Below are positions 4,660-12,502 of a DNA stretch of 23,138 nucleotides, piece by piece. Origin of the DNA: a virus; IMG/VR virus record IMGVR_UViG_3300028608_000084, positions 1 through 23,138 of that record; one strand, 5' to 3'. Below the pieces are notes generated by a model. That model was given only the letters and a program-made list of their open reading frames with translations, ran no database searches and was not told where the DNA came from. Each line of letters opens with the position of its first letter. The stretch's first letter is position 1. A program made the translations under genes and the position numbers.

Positions 4660-6041
4660 CCAGGGGCAAAGACCCCCTGGCGGCCGTGCTGTCGATCGTT
4701 GAACTGATCGGCCCCAGCCAGTTCTCGCACTGGGATGCCGACGGCAATCCCGTCGCCAAGCCCCACCCGGATGCCTACGTCCAGGTCACGGCGGTATCGG
4801 AGCAGCAGACCGAGAACACAAGGGATGTGTTCCCCGGGCTGATCCCCCCACGCACGCGTGCGGCCTTTTCCATGGATGTCCAGAAGGAGATCATCTACGC
4901 CAACGGCGGCAAGCAGAAGCTCCGCACAATGTCGGCTAACTTCCGTTCCGCCGAAGGTGGGCGTGTAACCTTCGCCATCGCTAACGAGACCCACCACTGG
5001 GTTCCGTCCCAACGCGGGCCTGCCTTCTACGAAGTCATCACGAACAACCTGACCAAGGTCCAGGGCCGGCTGCTGTGCATCACCAACGCCTACGAACCCG
5101 GCGAAGAATCTGTCGCACAGATTATCCGCGAGGAACAGGAACGCGTCTGGGCCGGCATCAGCCAGCCCTCGGGCTGGCTGTATGACTCCCTGGAAGCGCA
5201 CCCCGACTCGCCGCTGAGCAAAGAGTGGGCCCCGTTCATCGTGGCCACCATCCGCGGTGACGCCACCTGGCTCAATGTCGAAGACATCGTCTCGGAAATC
5301 CAGGACGGTTCCAAGGCCGTCGCCGGCAAGCGCCGGATGTGGTTTAACCAAATAGTTGCTTCTGGAGATTCCCTCCTGAAACCCGGGGACTGGGACGGCA
5401 TCCTGCAGCCCGGCTGCTACGGCGACAAGCGCGACCTCAAGCCCGGCGACCACATCGTCATGGGCTTCGACGGGTCGAAGACTGATGACGCAACCGCACT
5501 GGTTGCCATCCGCATCGAGGACAACCTGATTGTCCCGCTCGGCATCTGGCAGAACCCGGACCCCTCCGTGGAGTGGCACGTCCCGGTCGAGGAGGTCGAG
5601 TCCGAAGTCCACCTCGCCTTCAAAATGTTCCGGGTGCTCGCGTTCTTCAGTGACACCGCCTACTGGGAATCACAGGTGGACGGCTGGGCTGACACCTACC
5701 GCGAACAGCTGCTCATCAAGGCCAGCGCCCGCTCCACGGTCGGCTTCGACATGCGCGGCAACAAGGCCAAGATCTCCCAGACCACCGAGGCTTTCGTCGG
5801 CTCCATCATCGACAAGCGCCTCCGCCAGAACGGCGACCGCCTCATGCGCGTCCACGTCCTCAACACCAAGCGGAGAACTAATTCCTACGGGCTCTACTTT
5901 GGAAAAGAGAGTCGTGAATCACTTAGGAAAATCGACGGTTTCGCTGCCGGCTTCCTCGCCTACATGGCCCTGGTCGCCCTCGCCGAGTCCGGGAAGAAGA
6001 TCCCCAAGGAATACTCCCGCCGGCTCTACCAATTCAACTAG
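4653..6041 (+). CDS. Terminase large subunit, ATPase remainder and nuclease
   Basis: This frame encodes 462 residues from ATG 4653 and carries most of the packaging motor. Visible parts are the second half of the P-loop (GKDPLAA, 5-11), a Walker B-like strand with catalytic Glu (VTFAIANETHHW, Glu112), a coupling motif (LLCITNAYEPGE) and an RNase H-like nuclease with acidic residues in GFDGSKTDD (Asp273) and FFSDTAYW (Asp334), plus a C-terminal KIDGFAAGF. The motor translocates DNA into the prohead and the nuclease makes the genome ends. As coded, residues 1-4 (MVAR) replace the normal KGW, so this chain alone lacks a complete P-loop. GAAGGG directly abuts the ATG, too close for a good SD, so coupling to the upstream stop is the likeliest initiation. 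Confidence 0.88.
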   Translation: MVARGKDPLAAVLSIVELIGPSQFSHWDADGNPVAKPHPDAYVQVTAVSEQQTENTRDVFPGLIPPRTRAAFSMDVQKEIIYANGGKQKLRTMSANFRSAEGGRVTFAIANETHHWVPSQRGPAFYEVITNNLTKVQGRLLCITNAYEPGEESVAQIIREEQERVWAGISQPSGWLYDSLEAHPDSPLSKEWAPFIVATIRGDATWLNVEDIVSEIQDGSKAVAGKRRMWFNQIVASGDSLLKPGDWDGILQPGCYGDKRDLKPGDHIVMGFDGSKTDDATALVAIRIEDNLIVPLGIWQNPDPSVEWHVPVEEVESEVHLAFKMFRVLAFFSDTAYWESQVDGWADTYREQLLIKASARSTVGFDMRGNKAKISQTTEAFVGSIIDKRLRQNGDRLMRVHVLNTKRRTNSYGLYFGKESRESLRKIDGFAAGFLAYMALVALAESGKKIPKEYSRRLYQFN

Positions 6042-6049
6042 GAGAACCC

Positions 6050-7606
6050 TTGCCCACCTTTGACGAATTTGCCAAGGGGCAGCGGGACCAGGTCTATGCC
6101 AACCCCGATGTCAAGGCCGGGAACTTCGATCTGAAGCTCGTCGAGGACATGTTCCTCACCCTCCAGCATGACCGGGCCGAGTACGACCTGTGCCATGACT
6201 ACTTCGAGGGCAAGCACCTGCTCCCCTACGCCCCCCGCAACGCCACCGAACAGATCCGCGACCTGCAGAAGCGGTCCATCGCCAACTGGATCCCCCTGCT
6301 GGTGAACTTGCCCAGCCAGATGTCCTTCGTGGACGACTACCGCCGGCGCACCGCCGGCAAGCTGGACCGCAGGGACACCACCACCGCGGAGAACTCCAAT
6401 ACGGAGTGGACCCAGTGGCAGAAAAATCGCATGGACGGGCGCCAAGGAACGGTGTACCGCTCGGTGCTGACCTACGGTCACGCCTTCGTCGCGGTGAACA
6501 ACCTGGACCCGAAGGACATCAAGTTCGACATCCTGTCCACCAGGAACACCGTGGCGTACTTCCGGGATCCGGTCAACGACATCCGCCCGTCCCACGTCCT
6601 GACGATCAAGAGCTACCCGCGCAACGAGAAGGTCCCCGGCCTGGCCATCCTTTGGGATGACGTCTACCGCTGGGAGATGACCTACTCGGTCGACGGCAAG
6701 TTCGTGGTCAAGGGCAAGCCCTTCGCGCACAAGCTGGAGAAGTGCCCGGTCGTCCGGTACACCTGCTTCGTCGACGACGAGGGCCGCACCCGCGGCGTGG
6801 TCAAGGCAGCCATCCCGCTGCAGGACCGCCTCAACCAGGCCACCTTCAGCACCAACGTGACCGCTGATTTCGGCGCATTCAAAATCCGCTTCGCCGCCGG
6901 CCTGATGCCCTCCTTCCGCAAGGACGAGGACGGCAACCCGGTCCTGGATGCCAACGGCGAGCCGATCCCGGAACCGATCGAGATCAGCCAGGCCTCACTC
7001 CTGCTGAGCGATGATCCGGCGACGAAATTTGGACAGCTGGAGGAGACTCCCCTGGACGGCTACATCCGCCAGGAAGAGCAGGCCGCCAGGAACTTCACGA
7101 CCATTTCGCAGTTCCCGCCGCTGGCCTCCATCTCCAACCTGGCCAACCTGTCCGCGGAAGCGTGGGCCGCCGCCGAAGCCCAGTTCATCCGTTGGATCGA
7201 GTCCTTCCACATCACCCTGGGCGAGTCCCACGAGGAACTGTTTCGGCTCGGCGCACTGGCCGCCGGCGACTCCGAGGGTGCACAGTCCTACGGCGGAGAA
7301 GTCCGCTGGCGGGACCAGACCACCAAGACGGTTGCCGTCATGATGGACGCCCTGGGCAAGGCCGCGCAGATGCTCGACGTCCCGCGCAAGGGCCTGTGGC
7401 CCATGATCCCCGGCGTCACCAACGGGATGCTGGACGACTGGGACCAGCTGCACGAGAAGCAGGTCGAGGAGCAGGAGGCCATGGACACCCGCATCGCCCA
7501 GGCCACCGCGGCCCGGGCGCAGAGAGTATCCGGGACTGACGGTATCAAGAAACCCACCTCCCCCAATGGCACCCAGCCCAAGCCGGTAGTGAATGGCAAG
7601 GGCTGA
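6050..7606 (+). CDS. Portal protein
   Basis: This 518-residue protein matches the SPP1 gp6-like portal family in size, position and style: an N-terminal helical part (YDLCHDYFEGKHLLPYAP), a central region around NNLDPKDIKFDIL and RYTCFVDDEGRTRG, and a helical C-terminal half. Twelve copies form the ring at one capsid vertex through which the terminase pumps DNA and to which the tail joins. The start is TTG 6050, with AGGAG (6040-6044) overlapping the terminase stop codon at good spacing; no better start exists nearby. Its 3' end overlaps the MuF-like gene by 14 bases, so expression is coupled. Confidence 0.92.
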   Translation: MPTFDEFAKGQRDQVYANPDVKAGNFDLKLVEDMFLTLQHDRAEYDLCHDYFEGKHLLPYAPRNATEQIRDLQKRSIANWIPLLVNLPSQMSFVDDYRRRTAGKLDRRDTTTAENSNTEWTQWQKNRMDGRQGTVYRSVLTYGHAFVAVNNLDPKDIKFDILSTRNTVAYFRDPVNDIRPSHVLTIKSYPRNEKVPGLAILWDDVYRWEMTYSVDGKFVVKGKPFAHKLEKCPVVRYTCFVDDEGRTRGVVKAAIPLQDRLNQATFSTNVTADFGAFKIRFAAGLMPSFRKDEDGNPVLDANGEPIPEPIEISQASLLLSDDPATKFGQLEETPLDGYIRQEEQAARNFTTISQFPPLASISNLANLSAEAWAAAEAQFIRWIESFHITLGESHEELFRLGALAAGDSEGAQSYGGEVRWRDQTTKTVAVMMDALGKAAQMLDVPRKGLWPMIPGVTNGMLDDWDQLHEKQVEEQEAMDTRIAQATAARAQRVSGTDGIKKPTSPNGTQPKPVVNGKG

Positions 7607-8705
7607 GGAGGTCCAGGCGATTGATCAGCTGCACCAGGCGGCCCAGGCACGCCTGGGTTTCGCTGCAGCCTTCGTCGCGCTGGCCGAATGGCAGGCCGTG
7701 TCCAAGCTCAACCCGAACGACACCGCCGCCTCATGGCTGACGAACTCCATCCTGGTGATCGTCGCCATCCGCAAGATGTCCCGACGGCTGGCAGTCGCGC
7801 ACTACCAGCTGGTCAGGGCCCTGGAGACCGGGCGCACGCTGGGCGTGCCGGAAGGATCTCCTGACAGCACCACCTCCACCACACTGGGCAGCCTCCGGAA
7901 TAACTTCCGCAGGGCTGCCATCGACATCGCAGCCCTCCCGTCCACGCGCACGCGCAGCGACGACCCCGACATCCGGTGGTTCGAGGAGAAGCTGGCCGCC
8001 ACCCCTCCGGACATCGTGCCGGATGCGGTCCACCTGGACGACGTCGAGGTCGACCCCCTGATCCAGAAACTCCTGGACCGGGAAGGCACCAACGACAGCG
8101 AGCCCATCAAGGTCGACCGGTACGAATGGCCGGACGACTGGGACGTCCAGGACGTCGACGAAACGTTCCGTGCCCTGCTCAGGAAGCAGATCAAGGACGC
8201 CGCCGACAAGGTCAAGGACCTGCGCTCCAGCCCGGACATCACGCCGGACGAAGCCCTCAGCGGCATCGAGGAAGTGCACTCGGTGCACGGATCCATCGGG
8301 TCCGGCACCGTCGACGCAGCCGGCATCAGCGCCGGCCGGGACGCCGTCAACGGCGCCATCAAGAACGACAGGCTCGTTCTGGCGGTGGCCCGCGGCACCG
8401 GGCCGGATCCCTGCTCATTCTGCGCGTTCCTCGCGGCGCGAGGCTTTGTCTTCGCCAGCGAGAACAGCGCCGGCTTCAGCGACACCGACGTGACCAGGGT
8501 CTTTCACAATCACTGCCACTGCTTTCCGATTTACAAATTCGTGAAGGATTCACAGCTCCCCCCGCTGAGCCAGTACTTCAAGAGCATGTGGCCCAGGGTC
8601 ACTGCAGGGTACTCCGGCAGGGACGCCCGCAACGCCTGGCGCCGCTGGATCTACGCCCAGCGGAAGGCGAACCCCGACAACCCCCACGGTTTGTCCAATA
8701 CCTAA
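7593..8705 (+). CDS. MuF-like minor head protein
   Basis: This 370-residue protein begins inside the end of the portal gene. The C-terminal half has a probable metal-binding cluster: CSFC (Cys274, Cys277) and HNHCHC (305-310), typical of the phage head morphogenesis proteins (Mu gpF/SPP1 gp7 type) that follow portal genes. These proteins sit inside the head, bind the portal and may be injected with DNA. Many actinophages fuse a capsid maturation protease to this domain, but I see no clear protease active site here. The N-terminal 120 residues are helical. ATG 7593 overlaps the portal frame by 14 bases. Confidence 0.82.
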   Translation: MARAEEVQAIDQLHQAAQARLGFAAAFVALAEWQAVSKLNPNDTAASWLTNSILVIVAIRKMSRRLAVAHYQLVRALETGRTLGVPEGSPDSTTSTTLGSLRNNFRRAAIDIAALPSTRTRSDDPDIRWFEEKLAATPPDIVPDAVHLDDVEVDPLIQKLLDREGTNDSEPIKVDRYEWPDDWDVQDVDETFRALLRKQIKDAADKVKDLRSSPDITPDEALSGIEEVHSVHGSIGSGTVDAAGISAGRDAVNGAIKNDRLVLAVARGTGPDPCSFCAFLAARGFVFASENSAGFSDTDVTRVFHNHCHCFPIYKFVKDSQLPPLSQYFKSMWPRVTAGYSGRDARNAWRRWIYAQRKANPDNPHGLSNT

Positions 8706-8722
8706 GTCCCAGGAGGACAGAA

Positions 8723-9232
8723 TTGTCTGAGCAGCAGACACAGGGCCAGGAGCCCGCAGCAACCCCCGTCGTCATCGAATCCACTACGGCCCCGGATCCC
8801 TGGGCCGCATTCCCCGCCGAGTTTAATTGGGTCCGCAAGGAACTGGAAGACACCCGCAAAGAGGCCGCCGACAAGCGCGTCCTCGCCCGGGAACTCCAGG
8901 ACAAGCTGGCCGCGGCGAAGACGCCGGAGGAAGTGCAGCAGATCACTGCTGCTTACGACACCAAGACCAACGACCTCGAAGTCGCCCTCGCCCGGGAACG
9001 GGTGGCCCGCAAGACCGGGCTGAGCGATGACCTGGTGGAGTTCCTGACCGGCAAGTCCGAAGAAGAACTCACCGCCCAGGCAGCGAAGCTGGCCGGCCTG
9101 AAGCCGGCGGCCGACGCTGACCCCGTGGTTGTCACGGTCCAGGAACCCCGTGGCGGGCTTGACCCCACGATCAACCCGAACGAGCAGTCCGGGTTTGACG
9201 CGTGGGAAGCCTACAAGCGGAACCGTCACTAG
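8723..9232 (+). CDS. Capsid scaffold protein
   Basis: This gene encodes 169 residues, starting at TTG 8723 with a strong SD AGGAGGA (8711-8717). Residues about 38-80 are a charged helix suited to a coiled coil (RKELEDTRKEAADKR, then ARELQDKLAAAKTPEE), and the C-terminus is short and basic (WEAYKRNRH). This matches phage scaffolds, which fill the prohead, direct major capsid assembly and then leave. It lies between the MuF-like and major capsid genes as expected. The frame is open far upstream through the MuF-like gene, but that extension is a shadow of it. An intrinsic terminator follows within 20 bases. Confidence 0.86.
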   Translation: MSEQQTQGQEPAATPVVIESTTAPDPWAAFPAEFNWVRKELEDTRKEAADKRVLARELQDKLAAAKTPEEVQQITAAYDTKTNDLEVALARERVARKTGLSDDLVEFLTGKSEEELTAQAAKLAGLKPAADADPVVVTVQEPRGGLDPTINPNEQSGFDAWEAYKRNRH

Positions 9233-9248
9233 CACCTTCCCCACTCCT

Positions 9249-9270
9249 AAGCGCCTCCGGGCGCTTTTTT
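9249..9270 (+). terminator. Intrinsic terminator before the major capsid gene
   Basis: AAGCGCC (9249-9255) pairs with GGCGCTT (9260-9266) around a TCCG loop, followed by TTTTTT (9265-9270). It lies between scaffold and capsid genes, only 25 bases before the capsid start, with no clear promoter between. It may be partly read through, limiting or tuning transcription, or it may mark a processed 3' end. Confidence 0.85.
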
Positions 9271-9295
9271 CATGCCCCCTGAAAGGGACTACACC

Positions 9296-10669
9296 ATGAC
9301 TTATGCACCACACCTGAAGGTGAAGCCCGAGGTCCTTATCCAGGCCGCGGTCTCCGCCCTCAAGGACCAGCTCGTCATCTCCAACACGGTGACCAAGCGC
9401 AACGACCTCGCCACCTTCTTCAAGGCCGAAGGCGACACGATCAGCCAGCGCGTCAAGGGCACCGTTCCGGTGCGTACCTACACGCCGCGCAACGATCGCT
9501 CGCAGCCCATCCTGACAGATACGTACTCCGAGTCAGTCGTGACCGTGACTATCTCTGCCGACCGGCCGTACTCAGCCATCAAGATGACCGACGAGCAGGC
9601 CGACTGGGATTTCACGGATGGCTGGGGCGACATCATCGACGCCCAGACTTCCTCCATCGCGTCCTATCTCGAACACGGTGTTCTCAACCAGATCCTGAAG
9701 GCTCCCTACGAGCGCGTGATCCTGGTCAAGGATGACTCCGCCGGCATCACCGCCGCGCAGGGCTCCAACCAAGATGTCTTTTACAACGCGGTCGTGGAAG
9801 CGAAGAAGGCCCTCCGCCTGATGCGTACCCCGAACGACACGCTGTACTGCATCTGCGGCGTCGACTTCGAGGAAAAGATCCTCAAGTCCAACCGGTTCCT
9901 CAAGGACGAGGGCACGGGCGATGCCGCCCTGACCACGGCCACCCTCGGCACCATCGCCGGCGTGAAGTTCGTGTCCACCACGCACATCCCCGCCGACGAA
10001 GCGTACATGTACGCCAGCTCCGGCTTCCTCGCCTTCACCGGCGTGCCGCGTATCCCCCGCTCCGTGCCGTTCGGCGCTTCCGCCTCCGCCGGCGGATGGG
10101 CCTTGCGTTTTTTGATGGACTATGATACCGCCTACTTAACTGATAGGTCGGTCTTCGATTGCTACGCCGGATACTCCTACGTCAAGGACCGCCTGACGGT
10201 ATTCGACGGCCGCTCCAACGAGCTGGTTTCCCCGGATGAGTACTTCGTCCGCGGCGTCAAGCTGGCCCTGAAGTCCAGCACTTCCGCCATCGAGAAGAAG
10301 CCGGGCGACGGCTCCACCACGACCCCGGGCGGCTCCGCCAGCTCCTTCCTGGCCAAGGCCTACAACCTGCAGACCATCACGGCTGCCGAGGTTCAGGGCG
10401 AGCCCTTCCCGCTGGGTGGCAACTACCCGGGCGCTAAGGCTACTGCCACGGCCGCCATCACCAAGTCCGGCTCCACCATCGGCTCCATCGCCGTTGTGGC
10501 CCAGGGCTTCGGCTACACCTCCACCCCGACCGTCACCATCTCCGGCGGCGCCGGCACCGGCGCTACCGCCGTGGCCTCCATCCGCAACGGCCAGGTTGTG
10601 TCCATCGCGGTCACCGCCGCGGGCACCGGCTACACCGGAACCCCGACCGTCACCATCGCCGCACCGTAG
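9296..10669 (+). CDS. Major capsid protein with C-terminal repeat domain
   Basis: This gene encodes 457 residues from ATG 9296, with SD GAAAGGGA just upstream. The first 370 or so residues are a HK97-fold shell protein by position and style (RVKGTVPVRTYTPRNDRSQ, an E-loop-like region; then a helical spine and YDTAYLTDRSVFDCYAGY). It forms the icosahedral head. Residues about 380-457 are an added beta-rich domain with two copies of a motif like VxxxGxGYTxTPTVTI separated by SGGAGTGA. A clearly related domain ends the major tail protein (12503-13282). Such C-terminal additions usually sit on the virion surface. Expression is probably high; a terminator-like hairpin lies just upstream. Confidence 0.92.
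   Translation: MTYAPHLKVKPEVLIQAAVSALKDQLVISNTVTKRNDLATFFKAEGDTISQRVKGTVPVRTYTPRNDRSQPILTDTYSESVVTVTISADRPYSAIKMTDEQADWDFTDGWGDIIDAQTSSIASYLEHGVLNQILKAPYERVILVKDDSAGITAAQGSNQDVFYNAVVEAKKALRLMRTPNDTLYCICGVDFEEKILKSNRFLKDEGTGDAALTTATLGTIAGVKFVSTTHIPADEAYMYASSGFLAFTGVPRIPRSVPFGASASAGGWALRFLMDYDTAYLTDRSVFDCYAGYSYVKDRLTVFDGRSNELVSPDEYFVRGVKLALKSSTSAIEKKPGDGSTTTPGGSASSFLAKAYNLQTITAAEVQGEPFPLGGNYPGAKATATAAITKSGSTIGSIAVVAQGFGYTSTPTVTISGGAGTGATAVASIRNGQVVSIAVTAAGTGYTGTPTVTIAAP
10433..10669 (+). repeat. Capsid C-terminal domain shared with tail protein
   Basis: This segment encodes residues 380-457 of the capsid protein. It shares the pattern [18 protein letters not shown], an SI-VT strand and the ending PTVTIAAP with residues 184-259 of the major tail protein (13052-13282). 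A 19-base stretch (10539-10557) is identical to 13149-13167. Two internal half-repeats end at about 10538 and 10666. Confidence 0.85.
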
Positions 10670-10678
10670 GGGTAAGCC

Positions 10679-11140
10679 ATGCCAGCACTCGCAACAGTCG
10701 GCCAGGTGGCCGCTCGCATCGGCGAGCCGATCACCGAGGCCGAAGATGTTCAGCTGGCCGTGGCCGTCCTCAACGAGGCGTCGGAGCAGATCCGGCACTA
10801 CGCCCAGCAGCCCTACTGGACCGCTGAGAGCGCCCCTGCAGTCGCCGTCACCATCGCGGTGGCGGCGGCTGCCCGGGGCTATTTGAACCCCTCAGGATTC
10901 GATTCCGAGCGGGGGGATATGGTCACATTCAACCGCCATTCCTCCTACGTTGCCGGCGCCGCGCTGACCCCCCAGGAGATCACGATCGTCCGGGCGCTCG
11001 GCCGAACCGGCAACGTCCGCTCGGTCAGCCTGCACAGCTGCGACCGGCCCGTTCCGCGGAGCCGGACCATGGCAGAGGACCGGGGCTACGCCCCGGTGGA
11101 CTGGGGCGGCAACAAGCCGTTTCCGCTCGGGTACGAATAG
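10679..11140 (+). CDS. Head-to-tail adaptor
   Basis: This gene encodes 153 residues from ATG 10679, with AGGGGTAA shortly upstream. The first part is helical (VGQVAARIGEPITEAEDVQLAVAVLNEASEQIRHY), typical of HK97 gp6/SPP1 gp15-like adaptors that bind the portal ring after packaging. The C-terminal part is extended and basic. It directly follows the major capsid gene and its stop codon overlaps the next start (TAGTG). Function comes from gene order and helical style rather than a diagnostic motif. Confidence 0.75.
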   Translation: MPALATVGQVAARIGEPITEAEDVQLAVAVLNEASEQIRHYAQQPYWTAESAPAVAVTIAVAAAARGYLNPSGFDSERGDMVTFNRHSSYVAGAALTPQEITIVRALGRTGNVRSVSLHSCDRPVPRSRTMAEDRGYAPVDWGGNKPFPLGYE

Positions 11141-11505
11141 TGGCACGCCGCTCGATCCTGCTGGACCGTGGCCGCGAGCAGATGTTCATCTACCCCGAGG
11201 TCACCGTCACCAACGCCCGCGGAGAACGCGTCCGGATCCCGGCCACTACTCCGGTCGAGATCTGGGTCACCAGCTCCACGCAGCGGCAGGGTGACGCGGA
11301 AATCGCCGGCCAGGTCTCGATCAAGTCGATGCGCTGCATCACCAGGAGCGCCCCCGTGGGCTCCTGGGCCCGGATCGTCTTCCGTGGCGAGGAGTGGGAC
11401 CTTGCGGCCCCGCCCCGATTCACGACCGGAGTGTCCAGGGCCACGCAGCACGTCGAGTTCATCATCCGCTCCCGCAACCGTCTGGACGAACCCTATGGCC
11501 CATGA
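11140..11505 (+). CDS. Head-to-tail stopper
   Basis: This gene encodes 121 residues from GTG 11140, which shares one base with the adaptor's stop codon. The protein looks like a small beta-rich fold with short strands (EIWVTSSTQ, SWARIVFRGEEWDLAAPP, HVEFIIRS). Second place after the capsid gene and this fold match SPP1 gp16-like stoppers, which close the portal channel and provide the surface for tail docking. The assignment is positional. Its end overlaps the next gene by 11 bases. Confidence 0.65.
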   Translation: MARRSILLDRGREQMFIYPEVTVTNARGERVRIPATTPVEIWVTSSTQRQGDAEIAGQVSIKSMRCITRSAPVGSWARIVFRGEEWDLAAPPRFTTGVSRATQHVEFIIRSRNRLDEPYGP

Positions 11506-11941
11506 GATTACGTGGCTGAAGCCTGACGGCAGCCCGGCTCCCGACAGGGGCAAGGGGTCCGTCGAGGACACCGTCTCCCACCTGCCGAAGGTCAAGGACG
11601 CCGTCCATAAGAAGGCCCTCACCATCGGCCGGGATGCCCACAGCAAACTCGCGGCCCACCGCCGCAAAGGCAAGGCGTACATCGAGGTCGCCCGGCACGA
11701 GAACGCCAGCGCCGACACCCCCGACTGGTACGTCTACCTCAAGGATGAAGATCCCGGTGGCGGCGACGGAGAGTACGTGCGCAAGAACCGGCTGGACCGG
11801 TCTGCGATGTCCATCGAGTTCGGCTGGGTGCAGCGAAAGGCCTTCGGCAAGAAGCTGGCGCAGCCCGTCCGGCACGAGGGTCTGCACATCCTGGGCGGCG
11901 CCATGCAGCGGGCAATCAACCGCTACCGGGGGCCGCAATGA
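11495..11941 (+). CDS. HK97 gp10-like tail completion protein
   Basis: This gene encodes 148 residues from ATG 11495, inside the end of the stopper gene. It has a long basic helical segment (DAVHKKALTIGRDAHSKLAAHRRKGKAY), then YVYLKDEDPGGG, and ends HEGLHILGGAMQRAINRY. Arg/Lys-rich 130-150 residue proteins at this position are usually HK97 gp10-like neck or tail completion proteins, often annotated DUF5403 in actinophages. The frame is open upstream to 11168, but that part is a low-complexity shadow of the stopper. The stop codon overlaps the next start (ATGA). Moderately sure. Confidence 0.7.
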   Translation: MAHEITWLKPDGSPAPDRGKGSVEDTVSHLPKVKDAVHKKALTIGRDAHSKLAAHRRKGKAYIEVARHENASADTPDWYVYLKDEDPGGGDGEYVRKNRLDRSAMSIEFGWVQRKAFGKKLAQPVRHEGLHILGGAMQRAINRYRGPQ

Positions 11942-12450
11942 CCGAGTACATCCCGTCCCCGTTCTTCGGGTCTGTGGACGAGCTGGTCCGCAAGATCTTC
12001 GAGGGATTCTTCGTAAACCAGAACGTCCACATCTACTCGCAGTTCAGCGAGAACATGCAGACGCCGGCCATCGTGGCCCGCCGCGACCGGCGCTCCGGCA
12101 CCCTGGCCCTGGCGACCAGGGATGACCGGTTCATGGAGTCGGCCATCATCATGATCTCCACCATCACCGACGGCCCCGACGCGGACGAAGAAGGCGAAGA
12201 GCTTTCCGAGATGTGCCGGTACGCGCTGCGCCAGGCGCAGCAGCAGCAGCTGTCCATCCCCGGCTGCGGCTCCATCGCCGTCATGCAGGTGTCCACCCAC
12301 CCGGCCAAAGTCTCCGACTGGCAGACATCGACTTCGGTCGTTCAATACGCGAGTTTGCCGAAAAACGCCTGTCGGTACGAAATTATCGTGCGTCTCCTGG
12401 TGAGGCCTCCGAACCAAAGCACCGTAACAAACCGCTTCATGCCCCGTTAA
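11938..12450 (+). CDS. Tail terminator
   Basis: This gene encodes 170 residues from ATG 11938 in an ATGA overlap. It has alternating strands and helices (PAIVARRDRRSGTLALATRDDRFMESAIIMI) and an acidic helical insert. Fourth place after the capsid and directly before the tail tube gene is where siphoviruses code the terminator (lambda gpU/SPP1 gp17 type), a ring that caps the tail tube once it reaches tape-measure length. The TAA stop codon falls in the loop of an intrinsic terminator hairpin (12439-12466), so translating ribosomes would cover the stem. Function comes from gene order. Confidence 0.7.
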   Translation: MTEYIPSPFFGSVDELVRKIFEGFFVNQNVHIYSQFSENMQTPAIVARRDRRSGTLALATRDDRFMESAIIMISTITDGPDADEEGEELSEMCRYALRQAQQQQLSIPGCGSIAVMQVSTHPAKVSDWQTSTSVVQYASLPKNACRYEIIVRLLVRPPNQSTVTNRFMPR

Positions 12451-12466
12451 TTCGACGGGGCATTTT
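12439..12466 (+). terminator. Intrinsic terminator overlapping a stop codon
   Basis: ATGCCCCGT (12439-12447) pairs with ACGGGGCAT (12455-12463) around TAATTCG, followed by TTTTCTTT. The stop codon TAA (12448-12450) is in the loop. A second small hairpin GGGGC/GCCCC (12471-12483) follows at once. The major tail gene starts 37 bases further on, with no visible promoter between. Confidence 0.85.
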
Positions 12467-12502
12467 CTTTGGGGCCGAGCCCCTTCCTTAGGAGAAATCT
12501 AA

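Noticed and set aside
7976-8722. Upstream extension of the scaffold frame
   Set aside because: It overlaps the MuF-like gene in another frame and is Arg/Gly/Pro-rich. The strong SD before TTG 8723 marks the true start.
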